This document shows positions 24,054 to 32,700 of a DNA stretch of 37,281 nt, in pieces; within the stretch, counting starts at the first letter, position 1; each line of letters begins with the position of its first letter. A program made the translations under genes and the position numbers. Below the pieces are notes generated by a model that was not told where the DNA came from, ran no database searches, and was given only the letters and a program-made list of their open reading frames with translations. The DNA is from Promethearchaeota archaeon (GTDB taxonomy: Archaea; Asgardarchaeota; Lokiarchaeia; Sigyniarchaeales; SOKP01): NCBI GenBank assembly GCA_014730165.1, contig WJIS01000225.1:1-37281 (forward strand), written 5' to 3'.

Positions 24054-24265
24054 TTTTCACGACCTTATTTATTCTGTAATTATTGTTGAAATATCTTTAA
24101 TTATAATTTTTAAAATAGATTTGCTTTTTAAATAATGAAAAAGGAGTTCTCAATCTTAAAATAGACTCTTATTTTTTATATATGAAATTTCTATATTATT
24201 TCATAAATCTTAGAAATAATTTTAAAACTTATTTAATAATCTTATAACTAAAAAGGAAAATAAAT

Positions 24266-24922
24266 ATGCCAAGTTCTATTTTTTCCCATCAAGCACCAGC
24301 ATTACTAATCAAACTTAAATATCCAAATAAATTTGACGGTACTGCGTTATGTTTGAGTACTATTATTCCCGATTTACTTATACTTACTAACTTCTTCATC
24401 CCTGAAGATTTGAGGAGTATCTCCCATTCATTATTAGGGCAATTTATTTGGACTTTACCCATGACTCTTATTAGTACAATCATTTTTTCACGGTATTTAG
24501 GTCCTTTGATATCTCGTATTGCATCCGTTGATAATTTTTTATTTAAACCTTTAGCTTTCTTTGGTCTAGATAATTGGAATACTCTTAAGAGAAAAAAGTT
24601 TAACAAGAGATTCTTTATTATTGCTTCTTATTCAGCGATAATCGGAGGGCTAACTCATTTATTACTTGATTTACCCTCTCATGGAACAATTGAATTATTT
24701 TCTCCATGGCTTATTTTAAAATCTCCATCTTTTCTATTAATTCCGCTCTCAAATCCTAATTTAATTCAGATTGATTCACGTGTAATAGATGCTACGCTGA
24801 CCGTATATAGATTAATTTGGTTTTTAGAGACAATAATCTTCTTCTTTATATCATTATATCTTCTTAGACTTATTAAAACGAAATCAAATAGAATTGAAAT
24901 CAAGAATTCTATTATTAATTAA
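24266..24922 (+). CDS. DUF4184 family membrane protein
   Basis: 218 residues, about five membrane helices. The start MPSSIFSHQAPALLIKLKYP with FDGTALCLSTIIPDLLIL and the later GGLTHLLLDLPSH are typical of DUF4184, a zinc-hydrolase-like membrane family (conserved His/Asp pattern) of unknown role. The stop lies 2 bases from the transposon-derived element at 24925. Confidence 0.8.
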   Translation: MPSSIFSHQAPALLIKLKYPNKFDGTALCLSTIIPDLLILTNFFIPEDLRSISHSLLGQFIWTLPMTLISTIIFSRYLGPLISRIASVDNFLFKPLAFFGLDNWNTLKRKKFNKRFFIIASYSAIIGGLTHLLLDLPSHGTIELFSPWLILKSPSFLLIPLSNPNLIQIDSRVIDATLTVYRLIWFLETIIFFFISLYLLRLIKTKSNRIEIKNSIIN

Positions 24923-24924
24923 GT

Positions 24925-25101
24925 GTGAATTACAGCCACCTCAAGGGGGATGCTTCAACCATTCGGTCAGGTCTTTGCGACACTCACGTCATTCGGTTGT
25001 TCGGAGCATTCACTGGCCCCCCATCCCAACGAACTCGTTATCCGCTGGGCTATGTTGATACTGTGAAGGGGTGAGTTTTCTCGCATAATCAATGATAAAT
25101 T
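24925..25101 (-). mobile_element. Non-autonomous IS200/IS605-like remnant, copy 2 (internally deleted)
   Basis: Shares block 1 (24925-25043) and block 2 (25064-25101) with copy 1 (1558-1677, 1836-1873); the 158 bp between them in copy 1 is only 20 bp here. Both subterminal features remain: the CTTGAGG hairpin side near 24940-24955 and GAAGGGGTGAGTTTTCTCGCAT followed by ATCAA (the TTGAT flank on the other strand). It fills the space between the stop of the DUF4184 gene and the start region of the dehydratase gene, so it sits in the latter's promoter. Confidence 0.6.
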
Positions 25102-25111
25102 TTTATTAAGA

Positions 25112-26323
25112 ATGAAAGCATTGGTTTACTTAATTAACCATCAATTACAAAATATGAAAAATATTATTCGAAGGATTGAATTAACTCACGTTCACGTACC
25201 TTTTAAGGAAGCTGTACGAAAAGCTATGGGAGAGGGAGAAGGCGGGCTAGGAATGGCGATTGGTGCTGAGGAAGCATGGTTGGGAGGAGATTCAGTCATT
25301 ATTAAATTAATAACTGATGATGGAATAGAGGGAATGGGAGAAGTTTTTGTATGGTTGCCAGAAAGCGGCGTTTCACCAAATCAAATAATCGATTCCATCA
25401 AGAATGGTTTATCGAATTATGTTCTAGGTGAAAATCCATTTGATATAGAAAAAATCAATCATAGAATGGATTTAAACATATCCAGAAACGATATAGCTAA
25501 GGGATTAATAGATATGGCTTGTTATGATTTAATGGGTAATTTAAGCAATCTCCCCGCTTGTAATTTTATGGGAGGAAAAAACATAGATCGCATACCTTTA
25601 GCAGCTTTAATTCCCCTAGGAAGCCCCATGTTAATGAAAGGCATTACTAGAAGCTATTATAAGAGAGGGTTTCGTACTATAAGACTAAAATTAGGTAATG
25701 GAATACAAAACGATGTAGAAATTTGTAAAATCATCAGAGATACTTTTGGTGATAAAATTCGTCTAAGGATTGATTACAATCAAGCTTACACTCCCCCCGA
25801 AGCAATTAAGGCTATAAAATCTATCGAATGCTTTAATATTGATTATGCAGAACAACCTGTGAGTATTGATGATTATATGGGCATGAAATATGTCCAAGAG
25901 AGAGTAGATACTCCACTAATGGCTCATGAGGGCTATTTTTCCTTAAAAGATTTCATATCTTTAGTAGAATTGAGCGCAGTAGAAGTATTAGGAATCAACT
26001 CAGAGAGACCGGGCGGTATTACTAAGGCATTAAAAGCAATGAATTATGCTGAATCAAGAGGATTAGGAATTGTGTTGCATAATCAGCCCTTAGGAATTGC
26101 ATCAGCAATGCAACTACATCTGCATGCAGCTAAAGCTTTTTCAATAAATCATGCTTCAGAATTGTTTGGAGATGAGATGATGGAAGATGATCTCATAAAG
26201 AAACCGATCGATTATAGTGGTGGTTTTGCTAAGCTTCCAGAAGGCACGGGTTGGGGTGTAGAACTTGATGAAATAGCATTAAATAAATATAAGAAATCAC
26301 CAACTCAAGTTATTGAAAGATGA
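25112..26323 (+). CDS. Enolase-superfamily (mandelate racemase/muconate lactonising type) dehydratase
   Basis: 403 residues from the first ATG; M15 (25154) is the likelier start because family sequences begin near NIIRRIELTHV and the region before it adjoins the mobile element. Metal ligands D221 (RIDYNQ), E247 (AEQP) and E273 (AHEG); catalytic K193 region (RLKLG) and H323 (LHNQPLG). Manual alignment puts N296 at the Asp of the mandelate racemase His-Asp dyad. Reaction likely a sugar-acid dehydration or epimerisation. It precedes a GPH transporter by about 108 bp, suggesting uptake and use of one substrate. Confidence 0.9.
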   Translation: MKALVYLINHQLQNMKNIIRRIELTHVHVPFKEAVRKAMGEGEGGLGMAIGAEEAWLGGDSVIIKLITDDGIEGMGEVFVWLPESGVSPNQIIDSIKNGLSNYVLGENPFDIEKINHRMDLNISRNDIAKGLIDMACYDLMGNLSNLPACNFMGGKNIDRIPLAALIPLGSPMLMKGITRSYYKRGFRTIRLKLGNGIQNDVEICKIIRDTFGDKIRLRIDYNQAYTPPEAIKAIKSIECFNIDYAEQPVSIDDYMGMKYVQERVDTPLMAHEGYFSLKDFISLVELSAVEVLGINSERPGGITKALKAMNYAESRGLGIVLHNQPLGIASAMQLHLHAAKAFSINHASELFGDEMMEDDLIKKPIDYSGGFAKLPEGTGWGVELDEIALNKYKKSPTQVIER

Positions 26324-26338
26324 GTTAAAATTAATATA

Positions 26339-26358
26339 TTTTTTTTTCCATTTTTTTT
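26339..26358 (+). terminator. Double poly-T terminator after the dehydratase gene
   Basis: Two runs of T (nine and eight bases, 26339-26347 and 26351-26358) separated by CCA, 16 bases after the stop. Archaeal RNA polymerase terminates at such runs without a hairpin. Confidence 0.6.
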
Positions 26359-26431
26359 AGAGTAAGTTTTATTAAACTTAAATAAAATAAATAAAGAATA
26401 AATATAATCAAAACGAAATTGATTTTAGAAA

Positions 26432-27829
26432 ATGAACGAAATAAATGAAAGCTCTACAATGAATTATAGTACTAAGGTTCATGCATCTTATTCCTTAGGG
26501 AGTTTTTTTGATGACTTTCTCGCAACATCTTTAAGTTATATGGTATTTAAATTCTATGAAACGGAAATATTTCTCCCTGTTTTCTATATTACATTAGGCG
26601 TTATTATTTATGGACTCTGGAATATGGTTAATGACCCTTTAGCAGGCCATATATCTGATGGCAATTATAAGTTTATGAAAAAATATGGAAAGAGATTTAC
26701 ATGGTTTCTTCTCACAAGTATCCCATGTTCCGTTATATTTGTTTTCATTTTTCTTCCTCCAAGAGGTAATGATTTAATTACTTTCTCATGGTTAATATTA
26801 ATTTTATGCATACTTGATACCTTATTTTCGTTTACTATAATCAACTGGCAATCTTTATTTCCTGATAAATTCAGAACTCAAAAGGAGAGAACAAAAGTAG
26901 GAGGTATACAAATATTATTTTCACTATTCGGATTAGCATTTGGTACATTAATCCCTACATTGATCATAACATCTGGGACTCCAGGCACTAATATTGAAAG
27001 CTACTTCATCGTAGGAATTATAGTCACAATCGCACTTCTTATTGTCTCATTATTAATGATTTATGGAATGAAAGAAAATAAAAGAATGATTGATAGAACA
27101 TTTATTCAAGAAAACATGGATGAAGATAAAGAAAAATACTATCAAAAGATTAAATTTGCGTTGAAACAAAAAAACTTTATAGCATATCTATTTGCTTATT
27201 TGGCGCAAACAACGGTTATGGTTCTAATGTTAGCTTCGATTCCGTATTGGCTGGAATATATCCTTAAAGTTGATGATTTCTATGAGATGGTAATTTTGGT
27301 CGTATTCTTACTCTCCAGTGTAATTTCTTCTCCATTTTGGATAAAAATTGCTAGAAAATATGGAAATAGAATTGGATATATGTGTGGTACCTTGGGAACG
27401 GGCATATCCTTAATAGCAACAATGTTTATTTGGCAATTCCCCTACGTTCTGATTGGATTTATATTTATAGGCTTTTGTATGGGTGCTACTTGGAGTTTGA
27501 TATATCCCGCTTTTTCTGACGTTATAGATGAAATTGTAGTTAAAACTGAAAGAAGGGAAGAGGGAATTTATTACGGATTCAGAACCTTCATTGGTAGATT
27601 TTCGATTGTTATTCAGGCATTAACATTTGGTATAATTCACACTTTAACTTTTTTCAATCCAACTTCATCCACCCAACCAATTCTAGCTCAATGGGGAATC
27701 ATAATTGGAATGTTTTTAGTACCTGCGATTTTTTATCTCATTGGCTTTCTATTTATGTGGAAAGTTTATGATCTAACTCCAAAAATAGTTCAAAACAACA
27801 AGCAGAAACTTATTCACTTAGAATTATAA
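26432..27829 (+). CDS. GPH-family sugar(-acid):cation symporter (MFS)
   Basis: 465 residues, about 12 membrane helices. The first cytoplasmic loop has the GPH motif (WNMVNDPLAGHISDGNYK, then KKYGKRFTWF). Only distantly like the symporter at 1894-3288. It lies downstream of the enolase-superfamily gene but after a strong poly-T signal, so the two may have separate promoters. The likely cargo is the dehydratase substrate. Confidence 0.85.
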   Translation: MNEINESSTMNYSTKVHASYSLGSFFDDFLATSLSYMVFKFYETEIFLPVFYITLGVIIYGLWNMVNDPLAGHISDGNYKFMKKYGKRFTWFLLTSIPCSVIFVFIFLPPRGNDLITFSWLILILCILDTLFSFTIINWQSLFPDKFRTQKERTKVGGIQILFSLFGLAFGTLIPTLIITSGTPGTNIESYFIVGIIVTIALLIVSLLMIYGMKENKRMIDRTFIQENMDEDKEKYYQKIKFALKQKNFIAYLFAYLAQTTVMVLMLASIPYWLEYILKVDDFYEMVILVVFLLSSVISSPFWIKIARKYGNRIGYMCGTLGTGISLIATMFIWQFPYVLIGFIFIGFCMGATWSLIYPAFSDVIDEIVVKTERREEGIYYGFRTFIGRFSIVIQALTFGIIHTLTFFNPTSSTQPILAQWGIIIGMFLVPAIFYLIGFLFMWKVYDLTPKIVQNNKQKLIHLEL

Positions 27830-27855
27830 TTCTTTCAAAGAATCACCCTTTTTTT
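27829..27855 (+). terminator. Hairpin plus T-run terminator after the transporter
   Basis: ATTCTTT, C, AAAGAAT (27829-27843) then CACCC and seven T (27849-27855), beginning in the stop codon. A perfect 7-pair stem with a minimal centre; the T-run alone would probably suffice. Confidence 0.5.
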
Positions 27856-28047
27856 AAAAATCATAAAATCAAGAATTTCAAATTAGTAATTTTTTTTCTT
27901 GTAAATAAGAAAAATCTACACCCTCCTTCAGTTTTAAATAGATTTATTTAATCTAAATTTATAATAGATTATTATTTGTCGTCAAATCATTTATGTTTGA
28001 GGCTAATAGACAAGTTAAAAGAAAAAAAACCCATGAGTTAAGACACA

Positions 28048-28812
28048 TTGACATCCGACAATATTTCCTATCAAATCAATTTAATTATAGAAAAGAAACT
28101 CGCAGATTTGAAATTAAAAGCAAACAATTTTCATAAGATTCCCCCCATAATTGGTGTAATTGTAGCCGATCAATATGGCAATACAATATTGATTTTTGAA
28201 TATGATGAGAAAGATAAAAATTATAATCCAATTAAGAGTTACTTATCTGGGAATAATGCAAATTTAATAGAAGTTGATTTAATATCCATGTATTTTAGTT
28301 CTTTCAAAACCTTTGCGAGTCAAACTAATATCCAGAATTTATCAAATCTAGAGATTAATGGATCAAATATTAAATCCCAGATCTATTTCATGAAAGATCA
28401 TATCATTATTGTTTTTCTTAATTCAAATACATTATTAAAAAAAAATGAAAAAAAGTTGATTCTTGACTATCTTTATGAGATTTTGGAAAAATACAATAAA
28501 GAATTATTAGATTTTAATACATCAAATTCACGAGAGATCTTTAAAATGTTAGAATATAAGGGGAGGAATTGGTTATCACATTTTAATAATAAGTTTATTG
28601 AGAATCAAATGAAAGTAATTCTAAGAAATTATGAAGACTTAGAGAGAATTATGAAAGAAATAAAATCTATTCTAAAATTAGAAATTAATGAATATCTTGA
28701 GAATATTTCTGAGGAGATAGTCACAGATCTTTCGAGAGAAATTGAAAGTAAAATTCAAGATAAACTAATTGACATTTTATCCGAAAATCAGAGTGAAGAT
28801 CTTTCTAAATGA
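28048..28812 (+). CDS. Longin/roadblock-like domain protein with C-terminal helices
   Basis: 254 residues; TTG is the only usable start, since TAA lies three codons upstream in frame. Residues 30-150 look like a longin/roadblock fold: PPIIGVIVADQYGNTILIFEY, then SMYFSSFKTFASQ, then IIIVFLN and a long helix DYLYEILEKYNKEL. 150-254 are amphipathic helices, possibly a coiled coil. Such domains regulate small GTPases in Asgard archaea. The fold is inferred from pattern only. Confidence 0.62.
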   Translation: MTSDNISYQINLIIEKKLADLKLKANNFHKIPPIIGVIVADQYGNTILIFEYDEKDKNYNPIKSYLSGNNANLIEVDLISMYFSSFKTFASQTNIQNLSNLEINGSNIKSQIYFMKDHIIIVFLNSNTLLKKNEKKLILDYLYEILEKYNKELLDFNTSNSREIFKMLEYKGRNWLSHFNNKFIENQMKVILRNYEDLERIMKEIKSILKLEINEYLENISEEIVTDLSREIESKIQDKLIDILSENQSEDLSK

Positions 28813-28932
28813 TGATATCTTTATTCTTTTTTAATTCAAAACATTGAATTGAAATATCAGAATTTTTAGTTTAAAATTAAAATCATGTATTCCTATTCTA
28901 TATAATTTTTAGAAAGACTTGTTTATTTAATC

Positions 28933-29901
28933 ATGATTGAATATTCTGATGTATTAGAAGCTTACGATAGAATTAAAGAAGTAGTAAATAAAACTCCTGT
29001 TTTGACTTCTTCCACTCTAAATAGGATGAGCAAATCGGAATTGTTTTTTAAGTGCGAAAGCTTCCAAAAAGTCGGAGCTTTTAAGATGCGTGGAGCATAT
29101 AACGCTATTTCGAAATTAAGTCAATCACAAAAAGAGAAAGGAGTAATCGCACATTCAAGTGGTAATCACGCACAAGCGGTAGCATTATCTGCGAAATTAT
29201 TAGGTATAAAAGCAACAATTGTGATGCCAAATACATCCCCTCAAGTTAAAGTGAATGCTACAAGAGATACTTATGGGGCTACAGTAGTTTTTTGTGAAAA
29301 TACTTCCGTTGCGAGACAAAAAGCTACAGATGAATTAATAAGTCAATATGGATACACCTTCATTCATCCGTACGATAATTATGATATAATCGCAGGCGCG
29401 GGAACTGCCACTTATGAATTTTTAAATCAAGTAAATAATCTTGATATGATTTTTTGCCCTATAGGTGGTGGAGGATTGATCAGCGGAACATTAATCGCAG
29501 CAAATGGATTTAATTCAAACATAGAAATTTATGGTGCAGAACCTCAATTGGTTGATGATGCATTCCGGTCTCTGAACTCTGGAAGAATAGAACATAATAA
29601 AACACGGAACTCTATCGCAGATGGTCTATTAACGGATTTGAGTGAAAAGACATTTGGAATAATTAGAAAATATATCAATGATATCATTAATGTTTCTGAG
29701 TTTGAGATATTAGAAGCAATGAGATTATTATGGGAAAGAATGAAAATAGTTGTAGAACCATCGGGAGCTTGTTCATTAGCAGCAGCACTAACAAAAAGGA
29801 TTTCCATCCAAAATAAACGTGTTGGGATATTATTAAGTGGAGGAAATCTAGACTTGGATCCTATTTTCCAATCTCTTAAAGCCCGTATTGAGAAAAATTG
29901 A
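28933..29901 (+). CDS. ilvA: Threonine/serine dehydratase (PLP, fold II)
   Basis: 322 residues, the catalytic domain only; no C-terminal ACT regulatory domain. PLP lysine K51 in AFKMRGAYNA, SGNHAQ (76-81, the phosphate/carboxylate loop) and PIGGGGLISG (176-185). It converts threonine to 2-oxobutyrate, or serine to pyruvate; serine racemase or 3-hydroxyaspartate lyase are the same size and cannot be excluded. Symbol given for the IlvA/TdcB family. 103 bp upstream of the DUF1028 gene. Confidence 0.9.
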   Translation: MIEYSDVLEAYDRIKEVVNKTPVLTSSTLNRMSKSELFFKCESFQKVGAFKMRGAYNAISKLSQSQKEKGVIAHSSGNHAQAVALSAKLLGIKATIVMPNTSPQVKVNATRDTYGATVVFCENTSVARQKATDELISQYGYTFIHPYDNYDIIAGAGTATYEFLNQVNNLDMIFCPIGGGGLISGTLIAANGFNSNIEIYGAEPQLVDDAFRSLNSGRIEHNKTRNSIADGLLTDLSEKTFGIIRKYINDIINVSEFEILEAMRLLWERMKIVVEPSGACSLAAALTKRISIQNKRVGILLSGGNLDLDPIFQSLKARIEKN

Positions 29902-30004
29902 TTTATATTAGTTTAATCTGAGATCTAATCTTTTTAATCAAAAATCATAATAGATTTCTATAAATAATTATGAATTTAAGTATCATATTAACATTAAGAT
30001 ACTT

Positions 30005-30862
30005 ATGACATTTTCTATTGTAGCTTATGATCCCAAAGAAAATGAATGGGGTATAGCAGTACAATCAAAATTTGTGGCAGTAGGCTGTGTTGTTCCATTT
30101 GCGAAAGCTAATATTGGAGCCATCGCAACTCAAGCGTACGCAAATACGAGTTATGGACCTAAAGGTTTAGCTTTATTAAAATCTGGATTTAATGCAGAAG
30201 AGACGGTAAAAATATTAACTGATCATGATAAAGAGAAAGAACAAAGACAAGTAGGGATAATAGATGCTCAGGGGAATCCATATTCTTATACTGGTTCAGA
30301 ATGTTTTGATTATGCAGGACATTACATTGGAAAAAATTATTGTTGTCAAGGTAATATCTTAGCCGGTGAAGAAGTAATAATTTCCATGGGAAAGGCATAT
30401 GAAAATGAAACTGGTGATATGATTGAAAAGTTTTTTGCCGCTTTGGAAGCAGCCCAAGAACATGGCGGAGATAAACGCGGTAGAGAATCTGCTGCGATTT
30501 TAATAGTTAAGGAAGAAGGAGCTTATGATGGAGGGACAGACAGGTATATAGATATCAGAGTAGATGAACACCCCACACCAATTCAAGAACTTAAAAAAGT
30601 ATTTCAAATATATGATTTATGCATTTTAAACCGAGATGATCCAGACGATATAGTGAAATTAGAAGGGGAAATCGTAATAAAAATTAAACGGATGTTAAAA
30701 CAAGAAGGATTTTACAATGGGGAGATTGATGAGAAATATAATAAAATAATAAAGGATGCTCTGATTAAGTGGATGCACACCAACAACTTTGAAGTAAAAG
30801 AAAGAGATGATGATTATATGTGGGGTTCAGTCTTTAGATATATTGATAACCGAATAAACTGA
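30005..30862 (+). CDS. DUF1028 (Ntn-hydrolase-like) protein with C-terminal binding domain
   Basis: 285 residues. MTFSIVAYDP at the start puts Thr2 at the position of an N-terminal nucleophile; WGIAVQSKFVAVGCVVPF, ATQAYANTSYGPKG and GGDKRGRESAAILIV are DUF1028 signatures. Residues 215-285 (MLKQEGFYNGEIDEKY, ... NNFEVKER) match the putative peptidoglycan-binding-like tail known in this family. Ntn-type hydrolase activity is likely, substrate unknown. Cytosolic. Murein binding would be odd in an archaeon, so that tail probably has another target. Confidence 0.87.
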   Translation: MTFSIVAYDPKENEWGIAVQSKFVAVGCVVPFAKANIGAIATQAYANTSYGPKGLALLKSGFNAEETVKILTDHDKEKEQRQVGIIDAQGNPYSYTGSECFDYAGHYIGKNYCCQGNILAGEEVIISMGKAYENETGDMIEKFFAALEAAQEHGGDKRGRESAAILIVKEEGAYDGGTDRYIDIRVDEHPTPIQELKKVFQIYDLCILNRDDPDDIVKLEGEIVIKIKRMLKQEGFYNGEIDEKYNKIIKDALIKWMHTNNFEVKERDDDYMWGSVFRYIDNRIN

Positions 30863-30869
30863 AACAATA

Positions 30870-31124
30870 TTGACTATACATTCAAATAATAAAAAGAACT
30901 CCAATCCGAGAAAATTTAGAATTAATGCATCCATTCTTCTATTAAATCATATTTCTGTCTTCTTAATATGCATAAGTATTTTAGAATATTTTATTAGATT
31001 TAATTTGATTCATTTCATGGTATATAACATAATTGATCTATGCTTTTCTCTGTTTTTACCCTTACTAATCTATTTCTTATCAAAAAAATTCCGAAAAAAC
31101 TATATCCATAGATATCAAAAATAA
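30870..31124 (+). CDS. Small two-helix membrane protein, perhaps part of a broken gene
   Basis: 84 residues from a TTG 7 bases after the DUF1028 stop; two hydrophobic segments (about 22-45 and 50-70) and a basic tail. It lies directly before the FG-GAP protein in another frame and may be an N-terminal membrane part of the same decayed gene, or a small separate protein. No family recognised. Confidence 0.4.
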   Translation: MTIHSNNKKNSNPRKFRINASILLLNHISVFLICISILEYFIRFNLIHFMVYNIIDLCFSLFLPLLIYFLSKKFRKNYIHRYQK

Positions 31125-31140
31125 CAAAAATTCTTTCTTA

Positions 31141-31716
31141 ATGACGATCATACTAATATTTTTATCATTCCTTATTCTTACACTGATAGGAAAACAATAT
31201 ATTCTGACATATTGTATTCTTATTATACTTATAGGATTCCTTATAGGTTTTTTTGGTTCAATATATCTAAAAATTTCAAATAAAAAGAAACATCTTTTCA
31301 GATTTTTAATTTCAATCATAGTACTGAGTATCTCCATTCCAACAGGATTTTTGGCTCGGGAAACTTTGGATTATTATAGCCCATCTCAAGTTTGGAAATT
31401 GCATGAAATCGATAATCTCGGAATCCTCCTTCCGAATGGTTTGGATCCCGCTGATGTTAATACCGATGGATATTTAGACTATGTAACAAACTATGAATGG
31501 GACGGTAAAATAAAGATCGCTTTTTATCCTTCTTCAGGACAGCTAACCGATCCGTGGCCCTCAATTACGGTTGGAGAGGTTGCTAATGCGGAAAATGCAG
31601 CCTTTGGAGATTTTGATGGAGATGGAAATGTTGATATCGTTGTTGCTCATGGCGAGGAGTTTAACGCTCAACCAGGAGTTTTTATCATTTGGGGTCAGGA
31701 ATCAGAAAAACAATAA
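31141..31716 (+). CDS. Membrane-anchored FG-GAP/VCBS protein, 5' part (frameshifted gene)
   Basis: 191 codons. Three hydrophobic segments (2-18, 22-44, 54-76), then an extracellular part with two FG-GAP/VCBS-like calcium repeats: DPADVNTDGYLDYV and AAFGDFDGDGNVDIVVAHG. The frame stops at 31714-31716 just after GAAAAAC; the -1 frame carries on with another repeat-like stretch. Proteins with this architecture are usually much longer, so this copy is broken. Confidence 0.6.
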   Translation: MTIILIFLSFLILTLIGKQYILTYCILIILIGFLIGFFGSIYLKISNKKKHLFRFLISIIVLSISIPTGFLARETLDYYSPSQVWKLHEIDNLGILLPNGLDPADVNTDGYLDYVTNYEWDGKIKIAFYPSSGQLTDPWPSITVGEVANAENAAFGDFDGDGNVDIVVAHGEEFNAQPGVFIIWGQESEKQ

Positions 31717-31979
31717 ATCCTAATCTATGGACTAAAAGTTTAGATATAGAAGGGAGTATCAATAGAGGACAATTTCACTATATTAAAAGTCATAAAATAA
31801 ATAATGATACCCACGACGATATTTTAGTGGGCGGGAGAGGGGTAAATCCGAAAGCAGGCTTAAAATGGATTGAGTCCCCTACAAACATTTCAGAGAAGAG
31901 AGACCCGACCAAATGGAAGGTATATGATATAGATCCTGACTTGGAAAGCGGGCATGGTTTTACTTTAATATTAACCTAA
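31689..31979 (+). pseudogene. FG-GAP/VCBS protein, 3' part in another frame, truncated
   Basis: Continuation of the 31141 gene after a shift of -1 near the A5 run at 31706-31710. It reads GQFHYIKSHKINNDTHDDIL, a further FG-GAP-type blade, then VGGRGVNPKAGLKWIESP, and ends at GHGFTLILT, where such repeats normally go on with a calcium loop (DIDNDGD-like). So the gene has a frameshift and has also lost its 3' end. Confidence 0.6.
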
Positions 31980-32173
31980 TTCATAGATCTAATGCACTCA
32001 ATCTTTTTTTAGGTAAATAGTTGATTCAAGAAAATTCTTCTTTACAATTTTGGCTAATTTCAAATGATAGAAATAATAAGCTATTATTTTTTCACTTAAA
32101 TTTAATTAAGATTTGTTTTTTTTACTACTTATAATAGTATAATACACATTGAAAACAAAAGGATGAAGATTAG

Positions 32174-32587
32174 TTGATTCAAAAATTATTGATTTGCGAT
32201 TCCCAAGGCTATCCATTTTATTCAAGAGATTTTGATAATGAAATCCCGAAAGTTGATCAAGCATTACTTAGTGGTTTAATCTCTACGATTGGAACGTTAG
32301 GGAGACAACTCTTTAAAAAGGATATAGCAAATATTTCATTTGGCTCAGGATATGACGAAGCCCATATATTCATTGTAACTAAAGAAATCTTATTCAAACA
32401 AAAGTCGATATATTTCATTTTCTTTATGAAAGGGCAATGTGATGTTAAATTAGTAAAAGATATTTCTACAACAATTTTTATTGAAAATAAAAACATTTTA
32501 AAAAATTCAGACCAATTTTCAATCCAAATAGAACAGAAAGTAGATGCGATTATAAACCATAAATTTAATGGTTTAAAGGAATGTTAA
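32174..32587 (+). CDS. Small longin/roadblock-like protein
   Basis: 137 residues from TTG, with an AGGATGA SD-like site (32160-32166). It has the order typical of the small longin/roadblock proteins numerous in Asgard archaea: strand IQKLLICDSQGYPFYS, helix VDQALLSGLISTIGTLGRQLF, strand ANISFG, strand AHIFIVT and SIYFIFFM, then a long helix. These proteins usually regulate small GTPases as dimers. No GTPase gene is next to it; the nearest is at 7271-8779. Confidence 0.7.
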   Translation: MIQKLLICDSQGYPFYSRDFDNEIPKVDQALLSGLISTIGTLGRQLFKKDIANISFGSGYDEAHIFIVTKEILFKQKSIYFIFFMKGQCDVKLVKDISTTIFIENKNILKNSDQFSIQIEQKVDAIINHKFNGLKEC

Positions 32588-32700
32588 TTTCAGCTTTATC
32601 GTATTCTTCTTTCTGCTTAAATTTAGACTTTTTTAAATAATATTTTAAAAGTAAGAGCTATAATCCTATCTAAGTTTAGAATCATAATTTAAATATAAAC

